Shown: positions 35,858 through 45,008, counted from the stretch's first letter. The stretch: 64,000 bases of DNA from Tildeniella nuda ZEHNDER 1965/U140 (GCA_019358895.1 JAHHIG010000005.1:62001-126000), one strand, 5' to 3'. Made by a program: numbers and translations. The notes: generated from the sequence alone by a model not told the origin.

Positions 35858-37996
35858 CTATGAAGCGCGATCGGTCAGTTGGGTCAGCACCGCATTCGAT
35901 CGCTCCACGAAGGCTTGCATCCCTTCGGCGTCAAAGCCCTTCTGCGCCATGAGTGCTAAATCGTAGACGTGGTGGCAGATCAGGTTTGCTAATTCAGCAG
36001 AGGGGGATTGTCCTTCGCTTTGGATGATGGCTCCCTGACTCAAGCTCACCAGGTTTTGGATGAGTGGATGCGAGGTGTTAACCAGCAGAATATGCTCTTC
36101 GGGGAACTGTACGGCTTGCTGCTGCATCAGTGCGGTCATCTCTTGCATCCGCCGTAAATGTTCGGGCAGTAGCACCATTGCAGGCGGTACACCCTTTGCC
36201 TCGCTGGACTTGAGCGCTTCGGTACGAATGGTGAGCTTGGGTTTGTTGAGCGCTTTTTGGAACAAATCTTTGATGCGATCGCTCCGAGTTTGATTCGTCG
36301 CTGGATCAACCAGATCGGCTGGCTTATCTTTGTCAATCAGCGTCTCGTCAAGGTCAGCATCCACCCGCGAAAACTTCACATCGGGATGCTCACGCTCCAG
36401 GAAGCTGACGAAGTGGCTATCAATAAACGAGTCCATGAACAGGACTTCCAACCCTTGCTGCTTGTGAAGCTCGACATAGGTCGTTTGAGCGACTTCATCG
36501 GTGCAGTAAAAGACACGGTTGGGATGCTGGTCTTTGTTGCGCTCCAGGTATTCCTTCAGAGTCGTGTAGGGGGGTGAAGAGGCAGGGGAGGCAGAGGGGG
36601 CAGGGGAGGCAGGGGAAGAAGTGGATACATCCTGCCATGCGTCACCGTCAGCCGATTGCACTTCAATCTTTGGTGCCTCTTCACTCACCTCACTCCTCTC
36701 ACCTCTCACCTCACCCAACTTCGCGGTTGTGCGGTAGATGAGGATGTCTTCTACCTGCTTCTTGAATTTGTCGTCGTTGATGGAGCCGAATTTGACGAAG
36801 GTGCCGAGGTCTTGCCAGCAGCGGACGTATTCTTCGCGGTTGTCACGGTAGAGTTCTTTGAGCCGATCGCCTACTTTCTTGGCGATGTAGTCGGCAATAC
36901 GGCGCACGGTGCGATCGTTCTGCAAGAAGCTCCGGGAGACGTTGAGCGGAATATCGGCGCTGTCGATCACCCCACGCAGAGGCAGCAGAAACTTGGGAAT
37001 GACTTCTTCGCAGTTGTCGCTGACGAAGACCTGGTTGCAGAAGAGCTTGATCTGTCCCTTTGTCGTGTCCACGTCGGGCTTGAGTTTGGGGAAGTAGAGA
37101 ATGCCGTTGACGACGAAGGGGTAATCAGTGTTGAGATGCACCCACAGCAGCGGCTCTTCCTGAAATGGGTAGAGGTAGCGGTAAAACTCCAGATAGTCTT
37201 CTGACGTAAGGTTACTGGGCGATTCTTTCCACGGAGCCTTTTGCCGATTGATCTGTTCCGGTGCTTTCGGTTCGGGCGCTTCGATCGCGGTAGGGGCTTC
37301 GATGGTTGCTTCAGCCGTCGCTTCAGTTGTTGCTTCGGTAGCAGGAGCCGTGTCTGGAGCCGCTTCTTTGACTTCTAGCTTGATGGGTACGGGCAAGAAA
37401 TCGCAGTAGGTTTTGATCAACTGCCGGATGCGATACGGCTCCAGGTATTCTTGTTCTTCGTCCTGAAGGAGAAGCGTGACGGTAGTGCCGCGATCGCTCC
37501 GAGTCGATTCACTAATTTCAAATTCGGTAGAACCATCACACGACCAGTGCACCGCTTGCGCTTCTGGTTTATAGGAAAGGGTGTCGATATAGACTCGCTG
37601 CGCCACCATGAAGGACGAGTAGAAACCCAGCCCAAAATGCCCGATGATTTGTTGATCACCAGCAGCTTTATACTTTTCGACAAATGATTCGGCACTGGAG
37701 AAGGCAACTTGATTGATATACTGCTTTACTTCATCAGCCGTCATGCCGATACCTGTATCAGTAATTGCCAGGGTTTTCTGGGCTTTGTCGATCGTGATCA
37801 CAATTTCAGGTTCGCCTAAGTCACCGGGAAGCTCACCCGAATAAGACACCATTTTCAGCTTTTGGATGGCATCGACAGCGTTAGAAACCAGCTCTCTCAG
37901 AAAAATTTCGTGATCTGAGTAGAGCCATTTTTTAATGATGGGAAAAATATTCTCAGTATGAATACTGATATTGCCCTTTTCGAGAACAGTCGTCAT
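35858..37996 (-). CDS. htpG: Hsp90-family chaperone HtpG with two low-complexity insertions
   Basis: The 712-residue protein has the GHKL ATPase domain (ELVSNAVDAIQKL, ITDTGIGM, GHFGLGFYSSF), the middle domain (LWVHLNTDYPFVVNGILYFP, catalytic Arg region VSRSFLQNDRTVRRIA) and the C-terminal dimer domain. It is about 60-80 residues longer than usual bacterial HtpG. Two insertions explain this. One is an Ala/Thr/Glu/Pro-rich linker at 211-247 between N and middle domains. The other, at 427-477 (GEVRGERSEVSEE to SPASPAPSASPASSPP), is encoded by intergenic-type purine/pyrimidine repeats. Core motifs are intact, so it is probably functional. Confidence 0.95.
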   Translation of the reverse strand: MTTVLEKGNISIHTENIFPIIKKWLYSDHEIFLRELVSNAVDAIQKLKMVSYSGELPGDLGEPEIVITIDKAQKTLAITDTGIGMTADEVKQYINQVAFSSAESFVEKYKAAGDQQIIGHFGLGFYSSFMVAQRVYIDTLSYKPEAQAVHWSCDGSTEFEISESTRSDRGTTVTLLLQDEEQEYLEPYRIRQLIKTYCDFLPVPIKLEVKEAAPDTAPATEATTEATAEATIEAPTAIEAPEPKAPEQINRQKAPWKESPSNLTSEDYLEFYRYLYPFQEEPLLWVHLNTDYPFVVNGILYFPKLKPDVDTTKGQIKLFCNQVFVSDNCEEVIPKFLLPLRGVIDSADIPLNVSRSFLQNDRTVRRIADYIAKKVGDRLKELYRDNREEYVRCWQDLGTFVKFGSINDDKFKKQVEDILIYRTTAKLGEVRGERSEVSEEAPKIEVQSADGDAWQDVSTSSPASPAPSASPASSPPYTTLKEYLERNKDQHPNRVFYCTDEVAQTTYVELHKQQGLEVLFMDSFIDSHFVSFLEREHPDVKFSRVDADLDETLIDKDKPADLVDPATNQTRSDRIKDLFQKALNKPKLTIRTEALKSSEAKGVPPAMVLLPEHLRRMQEMTALMQQQAVQFPEEHILLVNTSHPLIQNLVSLSQGAIIQSEGQSPSAELANLICHHVYDLALMAQKGFDAEGMQAFVERSNAVLTQLTDRAS

Positions 37997-38149
37997 AGTG
38001 ATACTCCAGGCTTTTCAACAAATTGATTTCAGCAGGTTGATGACGAAAAGAAGGGAATCCAGTGTTGCTACTGGCTAGTTGTTTTTGATTGTACTGAGAG
38101 GATGACCTCACTGGCAGATGTGGATTTCCCTACCTGGGGAGAGAGGTAT

Positions 38150-38333
38150 GGGGAAATGGGGGAAGCAGAGGGAGCGGGGGAAGCAGGGGGAGAGTTTTGA
38201 GTTAAAAGTTTTGAGGTTTGAATTCAGGAGTCAGAATTCAGGAGTCAGCCTTTTACCCTTAGCCTTCCCTACTCCCTACTCCCTACTCCCTACTCCCCAC
38301 TTCTGCCCTCTGCCTTCTGCCCTCTGCCTTCTA
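38150..38333. repeat. Heptanucleotide repeats between htpG and tsaD
   Basis: GGAAGCAGAGGGAGCGGGGGAAGCAGGGGG, AGGAGTCAGAATTCAGGAGTCAG and then CCCTACT repeats (38268-38305) and CTGCCCTCTGCCTT repeats run up to the tsaD stop codon. No gene here. Confidence 0.85.
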
Positions 38334-39380
38334 TCAAGAGTGGGCATAAAGCTGCATGACATCGGCGATCGCCATACGTGATTGAGCACCCAACGTTAAT
38401 GGTGACGTATGCCCTCGGTTGAGGTGATCGGCAGCAGCACAGGCGATCATGGCGGCGTTGTCGGTGCAGAACTGGAGCGGTGGAAAGAGGACGCGCAGGT
38501 TATGAGCGTGTGCGGCGGTTTGTAGATGTTGACGTAAACCGCTGTTTGCTGCGACTCCACCACCCACTGCGATCGTGTTGAGTCCGTAGTCAAGGGCGCA
38601 GGCGATCGCTCGTTTGGTCAGCGCTTTGGCAACGGTTGCCTGAAAGCTGGCGGCTAAGTCTTCGATCGGCAGCGATTCGGTTTCTTGTTGGAGCTTTTGA
38701 GTCAGTCGCAGCATGGCTGTTTTTAAGCCGCTGAAGCTGGAATCGTAGCGGTGAAACCCTCCGGTTGGTAGCGATACTTGCCCTTCTGGTAGGGGAAAGG
38801 CTTTGGAATTACCATCTTTTGCGAGGCGATCGATGATGGGTCCACCGGGATAGCCCAGGTGCATCAATCGCGCTACCTTATCGAAGGCTTCCCCAGCCGC
38901 GTCATCGCGGGTTTGCCCCAGGGTTTCGTAGTGACCGCAATCCTTCACGTAAATCAAGCTGGTATGTCCACCCGAAACCAACAGGCAGAGAAAGGGCGGC
39001 TGGAGGTCAGTAGCGGTCAGGTAAGACGCATAAATGTGTCCTTCCAGGTGATGCACGCCGATCAGTGGTTTTTGATGGAGGAGCGCCAGCGTTTTTGCAG
39101 CAGTTAACCCGACGAGCAGCGCACCTAACAAACCGGGCGTACAGGTGGCTGCAATGCCGTCAATGTTAGACCAATCTAACGTTGCTTCGTCCATTGCCTG
39201 GGCGATCGCGCCGTTCACAATCTCCACGTGCTGCCGCGAGGCGACTTCGGGCACAATGCCGCCGTAGGGCTGATGAATGGCAATTTGTGATGAAATGACG
39301 CTACTTAGAACGTGACGATCGTCCACGATCGCTACTGCCGTTTCGTCACAACTTGTTTCAATCGCCAAAACCGTCGCCAT
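38334..39380 (-). CDS. tsaD: tRNA N6-adenosine threonylcarbamoyltransferase
   Basis: The 348-residue protein has the TsaD/Kae1 landmarks: [15 protein letters not shown] (ATP-binding), [11 protein letters not shown] with the two metal-binding His, [25 protein letters not shown] and the C-terminal [10 protein letters not shown] Asp. With TsaB, TsaE and TsaC it makes t6A37 in ANN-decoding tRNAs in the cytoplasm. It diverges from psaF. Confidence 0.96.
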   Translation of the reverse strand: MATVLAIETSCDETAVAIVDDRHVLSSVISSQIAIHQPYGGIVPEVASRQHVEIVNGAIAQAMDEATLDWSNIDGIAATCTPGLLGALLVGLTAAKTLALLHQKPLIGVHHLEGHIYASYLTATDLQPPFLCLLVSGGHTSLIYVKDCGHYETLGQTRDDAAGEAFDKVARLMHLGYPGGPIIDRLAKDGNSKAFPLPEGQVSLPTGGFHRYDSSFSGLKTAMLRLTQKLQQETESLPIEDLAASFQATVAKALTKRAIACALDYGLNTIAVGGGVAANSGLRQHLQTAAHAHNLRVLFPPLQFCTDNAAMIACAAADHLNRGHTSPLTLGAQSRMAIADVMQLYAHS

Positions 39381-39590
39381 TTGCTGGTACCTTTTTTAAG
39401 GTATGAACTGCCTCTTGTAGCTTAGACTGCATCAGGGGTCGCTTCAAACGGCACGATGCTAATTTAGTGAACCGACCGTTGCAAGACCTCTAATTTGTTT
39501 AACCAAGCGGTTTGTGCAAAAAATTGCCTTGTTTTGTCTTGTGCGTTTTGTCTTGTGAATTTTGTAATTAAAAAGAAGGGAAACAATTCC

Positions 39591-40076
39591 ATGCAACGGT
39601 TGTTTGCTCTAGTGCTCGTCGTCATGCTCTGGTTCGGGTTTGTCTCCATTCCCGCAGCCAGTGCCTCTAACCTAACACCTTGTAAAGATTCAGCTGCGTT
39701 CGCTCAGCGGGCAAAAGACTCAGTTAGCGCTACAGCCAAGCAGCGCTTTGATTTCTACGCCAATTCAGGCGTTCTGTGCGGTGAAGAAGGTCTACCTCAT
39801 CTGGTCGTTGACCCAACGGCGGCTCACGCTGGTGAATTTGCGATTCCAAGCATCCTCTTTCTCTATATTGCGGGTTGGATTGGCTGGGTTGGTCGTGCTT
39901 ACCTTCAGGCAGTCAAGAAAGGCTCGTCTCCCGAGCAAGATGAGATCATCATCAACGTTCCACTGGCGCTAAAGTATGCCCTTTCTGGGTTTGCTTGGCC
40001 CCTGGCAGCCATCAAAGAGTTCACAACGGGTGAACTGACGGCGAAGGATGATGAAATTCCTGTTTCAGTCCGTTAG
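39591..40076 (+). CDS. psaF: Photosystem I subunit III (PsaF)
   Basis: From ATG 39591 the precursor is 161 residues; an in-frame ATG at 39495 would add 32 residues before the signal peptide and is rejected. A Sec signal peptide ([22 protein letters not shown]) leads to [11 protein letters not shown] and [15 protein letters not shown], the lumenal part with the two conserved Cys, then the transmembrane segment [20 protein letters not shown]. PsaF sits at the periphery of photosystem I near plastocyanin/cytochrome c6 docking. AAAAAGAAGGG upstream of the start is the probable ribosome-binding site. Two copies of GTTTTGTCTTGTG lie 55-75 bp upstream. Confidence 0.97.
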   Translation: MQRLFALVLVVMLWFGFVSIPAASASNLTPCKDSAAFAQRAKDSVSATAKQRFDFYANSGVLCGEEGLPHLVVDPTAAHAGEFAIPSILFLYIAGWIGWVGRAYLQAVKKGSSPEQDEIIINVPLALKYALSGFAWPLAAIKEFTTGELTAKDDEIPVSVR

Positions 40077-40233
40077 CCTGTCCGCACAATTTGAACTTTG
40101 GACTTGCAACTTGCGACAGCACATCAGGTAACGACGTGATTCGTGTGGCTCGCTCTGAGCAAAAGGTGTCCAGAGTCCATTGTTTGGATTTCGTCATCTA
40201 GAGTTGAGTTTTCAGTCTTCAGGAGAACACTTT

Positions 40234-40362
40234 ATGCAATATTTCCTCAAGTATCTTTCGACGGCTCCTGTGATTCTGACTGCCTGGTTAGTGTTCACGG
40301 CAGGCATTCTCATTGAGTTCAACCGCTTTTTCCCAGATTTACTGTTTCACCCGATGCCTTAA
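40234..40362 (+). CDS. psaJ: Photosystem I subunit IX (PsaJ)
   Basis: This 42-residue single-span protein begins [20 protein letters not shown] and ends [13 protein letters not shown], the canonical PsaJ sequence pattern. AGGAGA precedes the ATG at the right distance. It packs against PsaF in the membrane and is normally co-transcribed with it; the 157-bp gap after psaF has no terminator. A strong terminator follows. Confidence 0.96.
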   Translation: MQYFLKYLSTAPVILTAWLVFTAGILIEFNRFFPDLLFHPMP

Positions 40363-40410
40363 AATCGCTTGGGTCGGGTATCGCAAAGCAAAGACATTGA
40401 TGTCATGGCA

Positions 40411-40448
40411 GAGAGGGGCTGCGATCGCAAACGATCGCAGCCCCTCTC
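40411..40448 (+). terminator. Strong hairpin after psaJ
   Basis: GAGAGGGGCTGCGATCG (40411-40427) pairs perfectly with CGATCGCAGCCCCTCTC (40432-40448) around a CAAA loop. There is no clear T-run, but a 17-bp GC-rich stem 48 bp after psaJ should stop or strongly stabilise the psaFJ transcript and would separate it from psaL. The stem contains HIP1 sequence. Confidence 0.75.
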
Positions 40449-40768
40449 TACGAATAATGGTGTAATGGTCGATCGACCAACCGCGTCTGGCTCTGTTCTG
40501 TAGCTAACCTAAGAGCTTGCTAAAAAAATAACTGCACCCTTTTGGATCAGCGATCAGCTTTTCGCTGACGGCTGACGGCTGACGGCTACCATGCTGTTTC
40601 TGTACAACTCCTAAGTCTACCAATCCTCATAAATGCATTGAACGCAACATTATGACGGATGTGGTTCAGTTTAGAATTTGAGTTGTGAACGGTCTGTTAA
40701 GCACGGTCTGTTAAACAATGTCTGGTTTGAGGGTGATGGCAATTTGGACAGGCGGAATGAGGAGAGGT
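40449..40768. other. Intergenic region between psaJ and psaL
   Basis: It contains three CTGACGG heptamers (about 40566-40588) and a direct repeat CACGGTCTGTTAA / ACGGTCTGTTAA (40688-40716 region). The psaL promoter should be here because the psaJ hairpin lies upstream. No gene seen. Confidence 0.5.
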
Positions 40769-41311
40769 ATGACAGTTAGCCAGTCCGACCATCAATCTGG
40801 TGGAGCACGAAACCAAATGAGCCAGTGCTCAACATCAAGCGACTTCAAACAGTCTGCACTGCCGTTCGTAGCGTCTTACGCTGTGAGTAATCCCCAGGAC
40901 GGGAACTTAGCGACTCCGATCAATAGCTCCAAGTTCACCCGTTGGTTTATCAATCAGTTGCCTGCCTATCGTCAAGGCGTATCGTCGTTTCAGAGAGGGC
41001 TACAAGTCGGTCTCTCCCATGGCTTCTGGTTATTAGGTCCCTTTGTGGTACTGGGTCCTCTGCGCGACACTCATCTGGCGCTCTTTGCAGGACTGCTTGC
41101 AACGATCGGCACGATTGTAATTGCCACACTGGCGATCGCGATTTATGCCGAGAGTATGCCCTCACCGCCGATTGCGACGCTGACTACGCCAAACCCGCCC
41201 ACCGATTTAGATGCGCCTCAAGGTTGGCTGGCGATGGCACGTGGGTTTCTGTTCGGTGGTACTGCTGGTGCAATCTTTGCAGCCGTCTTGTTGCTGCTCT
41301 TTCGCCTCTAG
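40769..41311 (+). CDS. psaL: Photosystem I subunit XI (PsaL)
   Basis: I start at ATG 40769, preceded by GGAGAGG; the frame is open upstream but lacks similarity. The 180-residue protein has the PsaL core: GNLATPINSSKFTRWFINQL, PAYRQGVSSFQRGLQVGLSH, GFWLLGPFVVLGPLRDTHLA (chlorophyll-binding His and the ligand-rich loop) and two later membrane helices ending GFLFGGTAGAIFAAVLLLLF. PsaL forms the contact between monomers in photosystem I trimers or tetramers. Its place next to psaF-psaJ, rather than psaI, is informative (see findings). Confidence 0.93.
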   Translation: MTVSQSDHQSGGARNQMSQCSTSSDFKQSALPFVASYAVSNPQDGNLATPINSSKFTRWFINQLPAYRQGVSSFQRGLQVGLSHGFWLLGPFVVLGPLRDTHLALFAGLLATIGTIVIATLAIAIYAESMPSPPIATLTTPNPPTDLDAPQGWLAMARGFLFGGTAGAIFAAVLLLLFRL

Positions 41312-41393
41312 CAACACATTAAATTTAGCCCAATTAGCAACGACAAATTAGCAATGGCAAACTGGCGCAGTAGTGTCTGATGTAGCACTCTGG

Positions 41394-41951
41394 CTAACGC
41401 GCCGCTGTAGCAAAGAGAGTGGTTTCGATGCGATCGAGCGCCTTGGCAAAGTCATCATTGACAATGCAAGTATCAAATTCGTCGGCAGCATTGATCTCTG
41501 TCCGAGCGCGCTGCAAACGACGGATAATCGCCTCTTCACTGTCCTGTGCTCGACTGCGGATGCGATCTTCCAATTCAAGTAGAGACGGCGGCAGAATAAA
41601 AATCTGGAGGGCATCGGGAAAGTTTTGGCGTATCTGGCGTGCCCCCTGCAGCTCAATCTCCAAAATCACGCGTCTGCCATCACGGATTTGTTCTTCGACA
41701 GCATGACGGGGGGTGCCGTAGAAATTACCAGCAAACTCCGCCCATTCCAACAGTTCACCGCTGGCAACCATACGCTCAAAAGTACTACGGGTGACAAAAT
41801 AGTAATTTTTGCCATCAATCTCTCCAGGACGCGGCGATCGAGTGGTGACTGAGACTGAAAGGTAAAGCTCTGGATGACGCTGAATCAGCGATCGTAGCAG
41901 TGTGCCCTTCCCGACCCCGCTTGGTCCCGTTAAAACAATTAGTGCTCCCAT
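41394..41951 (-). CDS. gmk: Guanylate kinase
   Basis: The 185-residue enzyme has the P-loop [11 protein letters not shown] at its start, the GMP-binding [20 protein letters not shown] and [10 protein letters not shown] segments, and [13 protein letters not shown]. It phosphorylates GMP to GDP. It is followed on the same strand logic by remA upstream (42165-42443), the usual cyanobacterial remA-gmk order. Confidence 0.96.
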   Translation of the reverse strand: MGALIVLTGPSGVGKGTLLRSLIQRHPELYLSVSVTTRSPRPGEIDGKNYYFVTRSTFERMVASGELLEWAEFAGNFYGTPRHAVEEQIRDGRRVILEIELQGARQIRQNFPDALQIFILPPSLLELEDRIRSRAQDSEEAIIRRLQRARTEINAADEFDTCIVNDDFAKALDRIETTLFATAAR

Positions 41952-42164
41952 GCCAGCTTCCCACCCTCAGTAAGGACGATCTAAAGCGATAGAATATTAA
42001 TAATTCTTTATCTTGTTCTTCATCTTCAACTAAAAAAGCACCTTCTGGCAACACAAACGCTAAGTTCGAGTCGCGGCGATCGTTTTATCAACTGTCTTTA
42101 AACTTTTGGCTCTACGACTTGACACCAGCATCACAAAATCTATTGCAGCACCTGTGTTACCAGG

Positions 42165-42443
42165 TTAAGCATCGCTCTGTGCATCCTTGCTGAAAACGAA
42201 CCGATTCGCCACCGTTTCTGGTTGAATGGCTGATAGGATAACATGCCCGGAGTCGGTGATGATCACTGCTCGTGTGCGACGACCATACGTAGCATCGATT
42301 AACTGCTTACTGTCTCGCGCATCAGTAATGATACGCTTGATGGGGGCAGATTCTGGGCTCACGATGGCAATCACCCTGCCTGCGGAGACAATGTTACCAA
42401 ACCCAATGTTGATCAGCTTCATGTCCATGCGGTTTGAGGGCAT
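42165..42443 (-). CDS. remA: RemA-like DUF370 regulator
   Basis: The 92-residue protein contains the complete DUF370/RemA sequence: [40 protein letters not shown] and [17 protein letters not shown]. In Bacillus RemA is a DNA-binding activator of matrix and osmoprotection genes; the cyanobacterial role is less clear. The start may be 42443 (as given) or the internal ATG at 42428 or 42422. It lies 213 bp upstream of gmk in the same direction. Confidence 0.88.
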   Translation of the reverse strand: MPSNRMDMKLINIGFGNIVSAGRVIAIVSPESAPIKRIITDARDSKQLIDATYGRRTRAVIITDSGHVILSAIQPETVANRFVFSKDAQSDA

Positions 42444-42584
42444 AAGTGGATACGAAACCTAGCAAAACGTAGTCTTCTATCGTAGTCCACAAAAAACGGT
42501 GCCACCAGGCAAAACCGCTAAAAAAAGACTGGTACGAGCATATGGTGCAGCCAGATCGTCTCCACCCTTTACTCCTCACATCTC

Positions 42585-44339
42585 TTGCAACCAGTTGACT
42601 TTACTACCCTTACCGCGATCGGCGCAGAACTGCGAACTGAATGGCTACCAGCTCGCCTGGAGCAGGTTTATCAGCGCGATCGCTATACGGTTTATCTAGG
42701 CTTACGCACCCTCAAACAGCGTGGCTGGCTGATGCTTTCCTGGCATCCTCAAGCAGCGCGTCTTTGCAGTAGCGATGCGCCACCCCGCACTCCAGACACC
42801 TTTACGTTTAGCCAACAGCTAAAGCACCAATTGGGGAGTTTGGCGTTGGATGCAATTGCTCCGATCGCGCCGTGGGAACGTGCCCTTGATCTTCAGTTTA
42901 CTCAACGTCCAGGAGAACCAGCGCTCTGGCATCTCTACGTCGAAATCATGGGTAAGTATAGCAATGTCGTGCTTGCCAATCAGGACAATGTCATCGTCAC
43001 AGCCGCCCATCAGGTGAGCGCTCAGCAATCCAGTGTGCGACCCATCCAGACAGGGGACGTGTACACACTGCCGCCACCCTTGACCGATCCCACGCCCAAG
43101 CTAACGGAATCCTTCGATCGCTGGCAGGAGCGCGTGAGCCTGGTGCCGGGTGCGCTGCGACGCAATTTGCAGCAAAACTACCGTGGACTCAGTTCTGCAC
43201 TCACGCTCTCGTTGATCAGTGCAGCGGCACTCAGCCCTGACCAGTCCACTGACAGCCTCCAGCAAAATGATTGGCAACGGTTGTTTCACCATTGGCAGGA
43301 GTGGCTGCAAGCGTTGGAGCAGGCAACCTTTCAACCTGGATGGACGACTGATGGTTACACCGTGCTGGGATGGGGCATGACCCAAGCCGTCGATCGCGTT
43401 CAAACGGTGGTTGATCGCTACTACACTAGCCAGATCGATCGCCAGGAATTTGTCCAACTGCGTCATCAATTGGTTCAAAAGCTTCACACCGTGTTGGAAA
43501 AGCTGCGCGTGAAGGCGAACGTGTTTCAGGTACGCTTACAGCAGTCTGAGGTTGCCGATCGCTACCGTGAGCAAGCCGATTTGCTGATGGCAAATTTGCA
43601 GCACTGGCAGTTAGGGATGTCAGCGATTACGTTGCCCGACTTCACAACTGAGGAGCCAAGGACGATCCCGTTGCATCCTGAAAAAAATGCGGTGCAAAAT
43701 GCGCAAGCTTTCTACAAGCAGCATCAAAAGCTGAAGCGTGCCCGCAACGCGATCGCACCCCTATTAACAGAGGTCAATGCCGAAATTCACTATCTGGAGC
43801 AGGTTGAAGCGGCGATCGTGGAACTGAAAACCTACCAGACTCCTGAAGACCTTAATACCCTTGATGAAATTCGTGACGAACTGATTCAACAGCATTATTT
43901 GAATGACCCAGAGTATCGTAACGCTAACTTGACCCAGAAAGACTCGCAAAGTCATCCCTATCGCTACACCACACCCAGCGGTCTCGAAGTGCTTGTCGGA
44001 CGTAACAATCGCCAAAACGATCAGCTCACGTTTCGGACAGCAGGAGACTATGATCTCTGGTTTCATACGCAGGAAATTCCGGGCAGCCATGTCCTACTGC
44101 GTTTAACGCCAGGTGCCGCTCCAGATGTGACTGACCTGCAATTTACTGCAAATTTGGCAGCTTACTACAGTCGAGCACGCCAAAGTGAACAAGTCTCCGT
44201 TGTCTACACAGAGCCGAAACACGTCTACAAGCCAAAGGGCGCAAAGCCAGGGATGACCGTTTACAAGCATGAGCGGACGCTGTGGGCGAAACCCCATGAG
44301 GGGGAGCGGTTTGTGCTAGGGCAGGGGATGAGCAGGTAA
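42585..44339 (+). CDS. rqcH: NFACT-family ribosome quality control protein RqcH
   Basis: The 584-residue protein starts at TTG 42585 (MQPVDFTTLTAIGAELR); no ATG or GTG fits the conserved N-terminus. It has the NFACT-N domain (1-190), the coiled-coil middle with helix-hairpin-helix (about 230-430) and the NFACT-R domain near the end: DYDLWFHTQEIPGSHVLLRL and VYTEPKHVYKPKGAKPGMTV. Bacterial RqcH binds obstructed 50S subunits and adds C-terminal alanine tails to stalled chains. Older annotations call it fibronectin-binding protein. Confidence 0.9.
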   Translation: MQPVDFTTLTAIGAELRTEWLPARLEQVYQRDRYTVYLGLRTLKQRGWLMLSWHPQAARLCSSDAPPRTPDTFTFSQQLKHQLGSLALDAIAPIAPWERALDLQFTQRPGEPALWHLYVEIMGKYSNVVLANQDNVIVTAAHQVSAQQSSVRPIQTGDVYTLPPPLTDPTPKLTESFDRWQERVSLVPGALRRNLQQNYRGLSSALTLSLISAAALSPDQSTDSLQQNDWQRLFHHWQEWLQALEQATFQPGWTTDGYTVLGWGMTQAVDRVQTVVDRYYTSQIDRQEFVQLRHQLVQKLHTVLEKLRVKANVFQVRLQQSEVADRYREQADLLMANLQHWQLGMSAITLPDFTTEEPRTIPLHPEKNAVQNAQAFYKQHQKLKRARNAIAPLLTEVNAEIHYLEQVEAAIVELKTYQTPEDLNTLDEIRDELIQQHYLNDPEYRNANLTQKDSQSHPYRYTTPSGLEVLVGRNNRQNDQLTFRTAGDYDLWFHTQEIPGSHVLLRLTPGAAPDVTDLQFTANLAAYYSRARQSEQVSVVYTEPKHVYKPKGAKPGMTVYKHERTLWAKPHEGERFVLGQGMSR

Positions 44340-44463
44340 AGTTGAGAACGGGCGGCACTTGGAAACAGGCTTCGGAGATATTTGGGATGACGAGCGTCTT
44401 CCTTTAGGATGATCTAAAGCTAAAGAGCGTAAATTTTTATGAAAAAAAGTATGTGTATCTTGC

Positions 44464-44469
44464 TACAAT
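44464..44469 (+). promoter_or_regulatory. Extended -10 promoter for the small RNA
   Basis: TGCTACAAT carries the TG of an extended -10 and a near-consensus TACAAT hexamer. No good -35 was seen, which extended -10 promoters tolerate. Predicted start of transcription is about 44475-44478. Confidence 0.5.
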
Positions 44470-44475
44470 AAGACC

Positions 44476-44598
44476 GAACCGAGGGAATACTAAAAATTAG
44501 TAGCCCGCTGTACGTTTGGGAACGCACAGATTGGTTTCTTCCACTTCAAGAGAGCAACGTATTCTGTATTTTGACCAGCCTTTGTGCTGGTCTTTTTT
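44476..44598 (+). ncRNA. Candidate small RNA with own promoter and terminator
   Basis: About 123 nt lie between an extended -10 element and a rho-independent terminator, with no open frame. The RNA folds well by eye: GAATAC/GTATTC closes the body, TACTAA-AAA-TTAGTA is a first hairpin, CTGT-A-CGTT-TGGG-AACG-C-ACAG a second, then the terminator GACCAGC/GCTGGTC. It is shorter than 6S RNA and shows no Yfr1-type ACTCCTCAC core. I do not recognise the family. Confidence 0.55.
44573..44598 (+). terminator. Rho-independent terminator of the candidate small RNA
   Basis: Perfect stem GACCAGC (44573-44579) / GCTGGTC (44586-44592), six-base loop, and six T ending at 44598. Confidence 0.9.
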
Positions 44599-44614
44599 AT
44601 GGAGCGTGGTTTAG

Positions 44615-44910
44615 TTATTAGCGATCAGCGGTCAGCGGTCAGCGGTTAGCGTAAGCGGTCAGCGGTTAGCGTAAGCGGTCAGCGGTCAGCGGTCAGCGTA
44701 AGCGTTAATAAAAAGCTGAGGACTGTGGCTTGAGTGACCTGTGAGAGTTGCGATCGCTGCCATTCCCATCCCCAACTCTTCTCCTCAAGGTGAAGGGAGC
44801 CAGATTCTGTTTCTCCTTTGGGAGAGAGCTAGAGTGAGGCAACATTGCAGGGGATTATCCTTGTTCCTAAGAGTTAACCGCTGAAAGCTAACCGCTGACC
44901 GCTGACCGCT
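44615..44910. repeat. GGTCAGC/GGTTAGCGTAAGC repeats and a decayed palindromic element
   Basis: 44622-44704 holds 7- and 14-bp units (AGCGGTCAGCGGTTAGCGTA and variants); 44878-44908 holds ACCGCTGAAAGCTAACCGCTGACCGC in the opposite sense. Between them, 44765-44840 is a decayed reverse-orientation copy of the palindromic element found at 23.9 and 26.0 kb. Confidence 0.82.
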
Positions 44911-45008
44911 TTACCCGATCGCTATGCCAAAGCAAATAGGATTGCTGTCGCCCCCAGTAGTTTATAGTTGCACCAGAGTAAACGGTCTAAGAGATAGTAC
45001 AAGCTGCT

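Noticed and set aside
44340-45008. tRNA or rRNA gene in the rqcH-glycosyltransferase gap
   Set aside because: The structured region has no TTCRANYC-type T-arm or CCA-end pattern. It fits a small RNA with terminator better.
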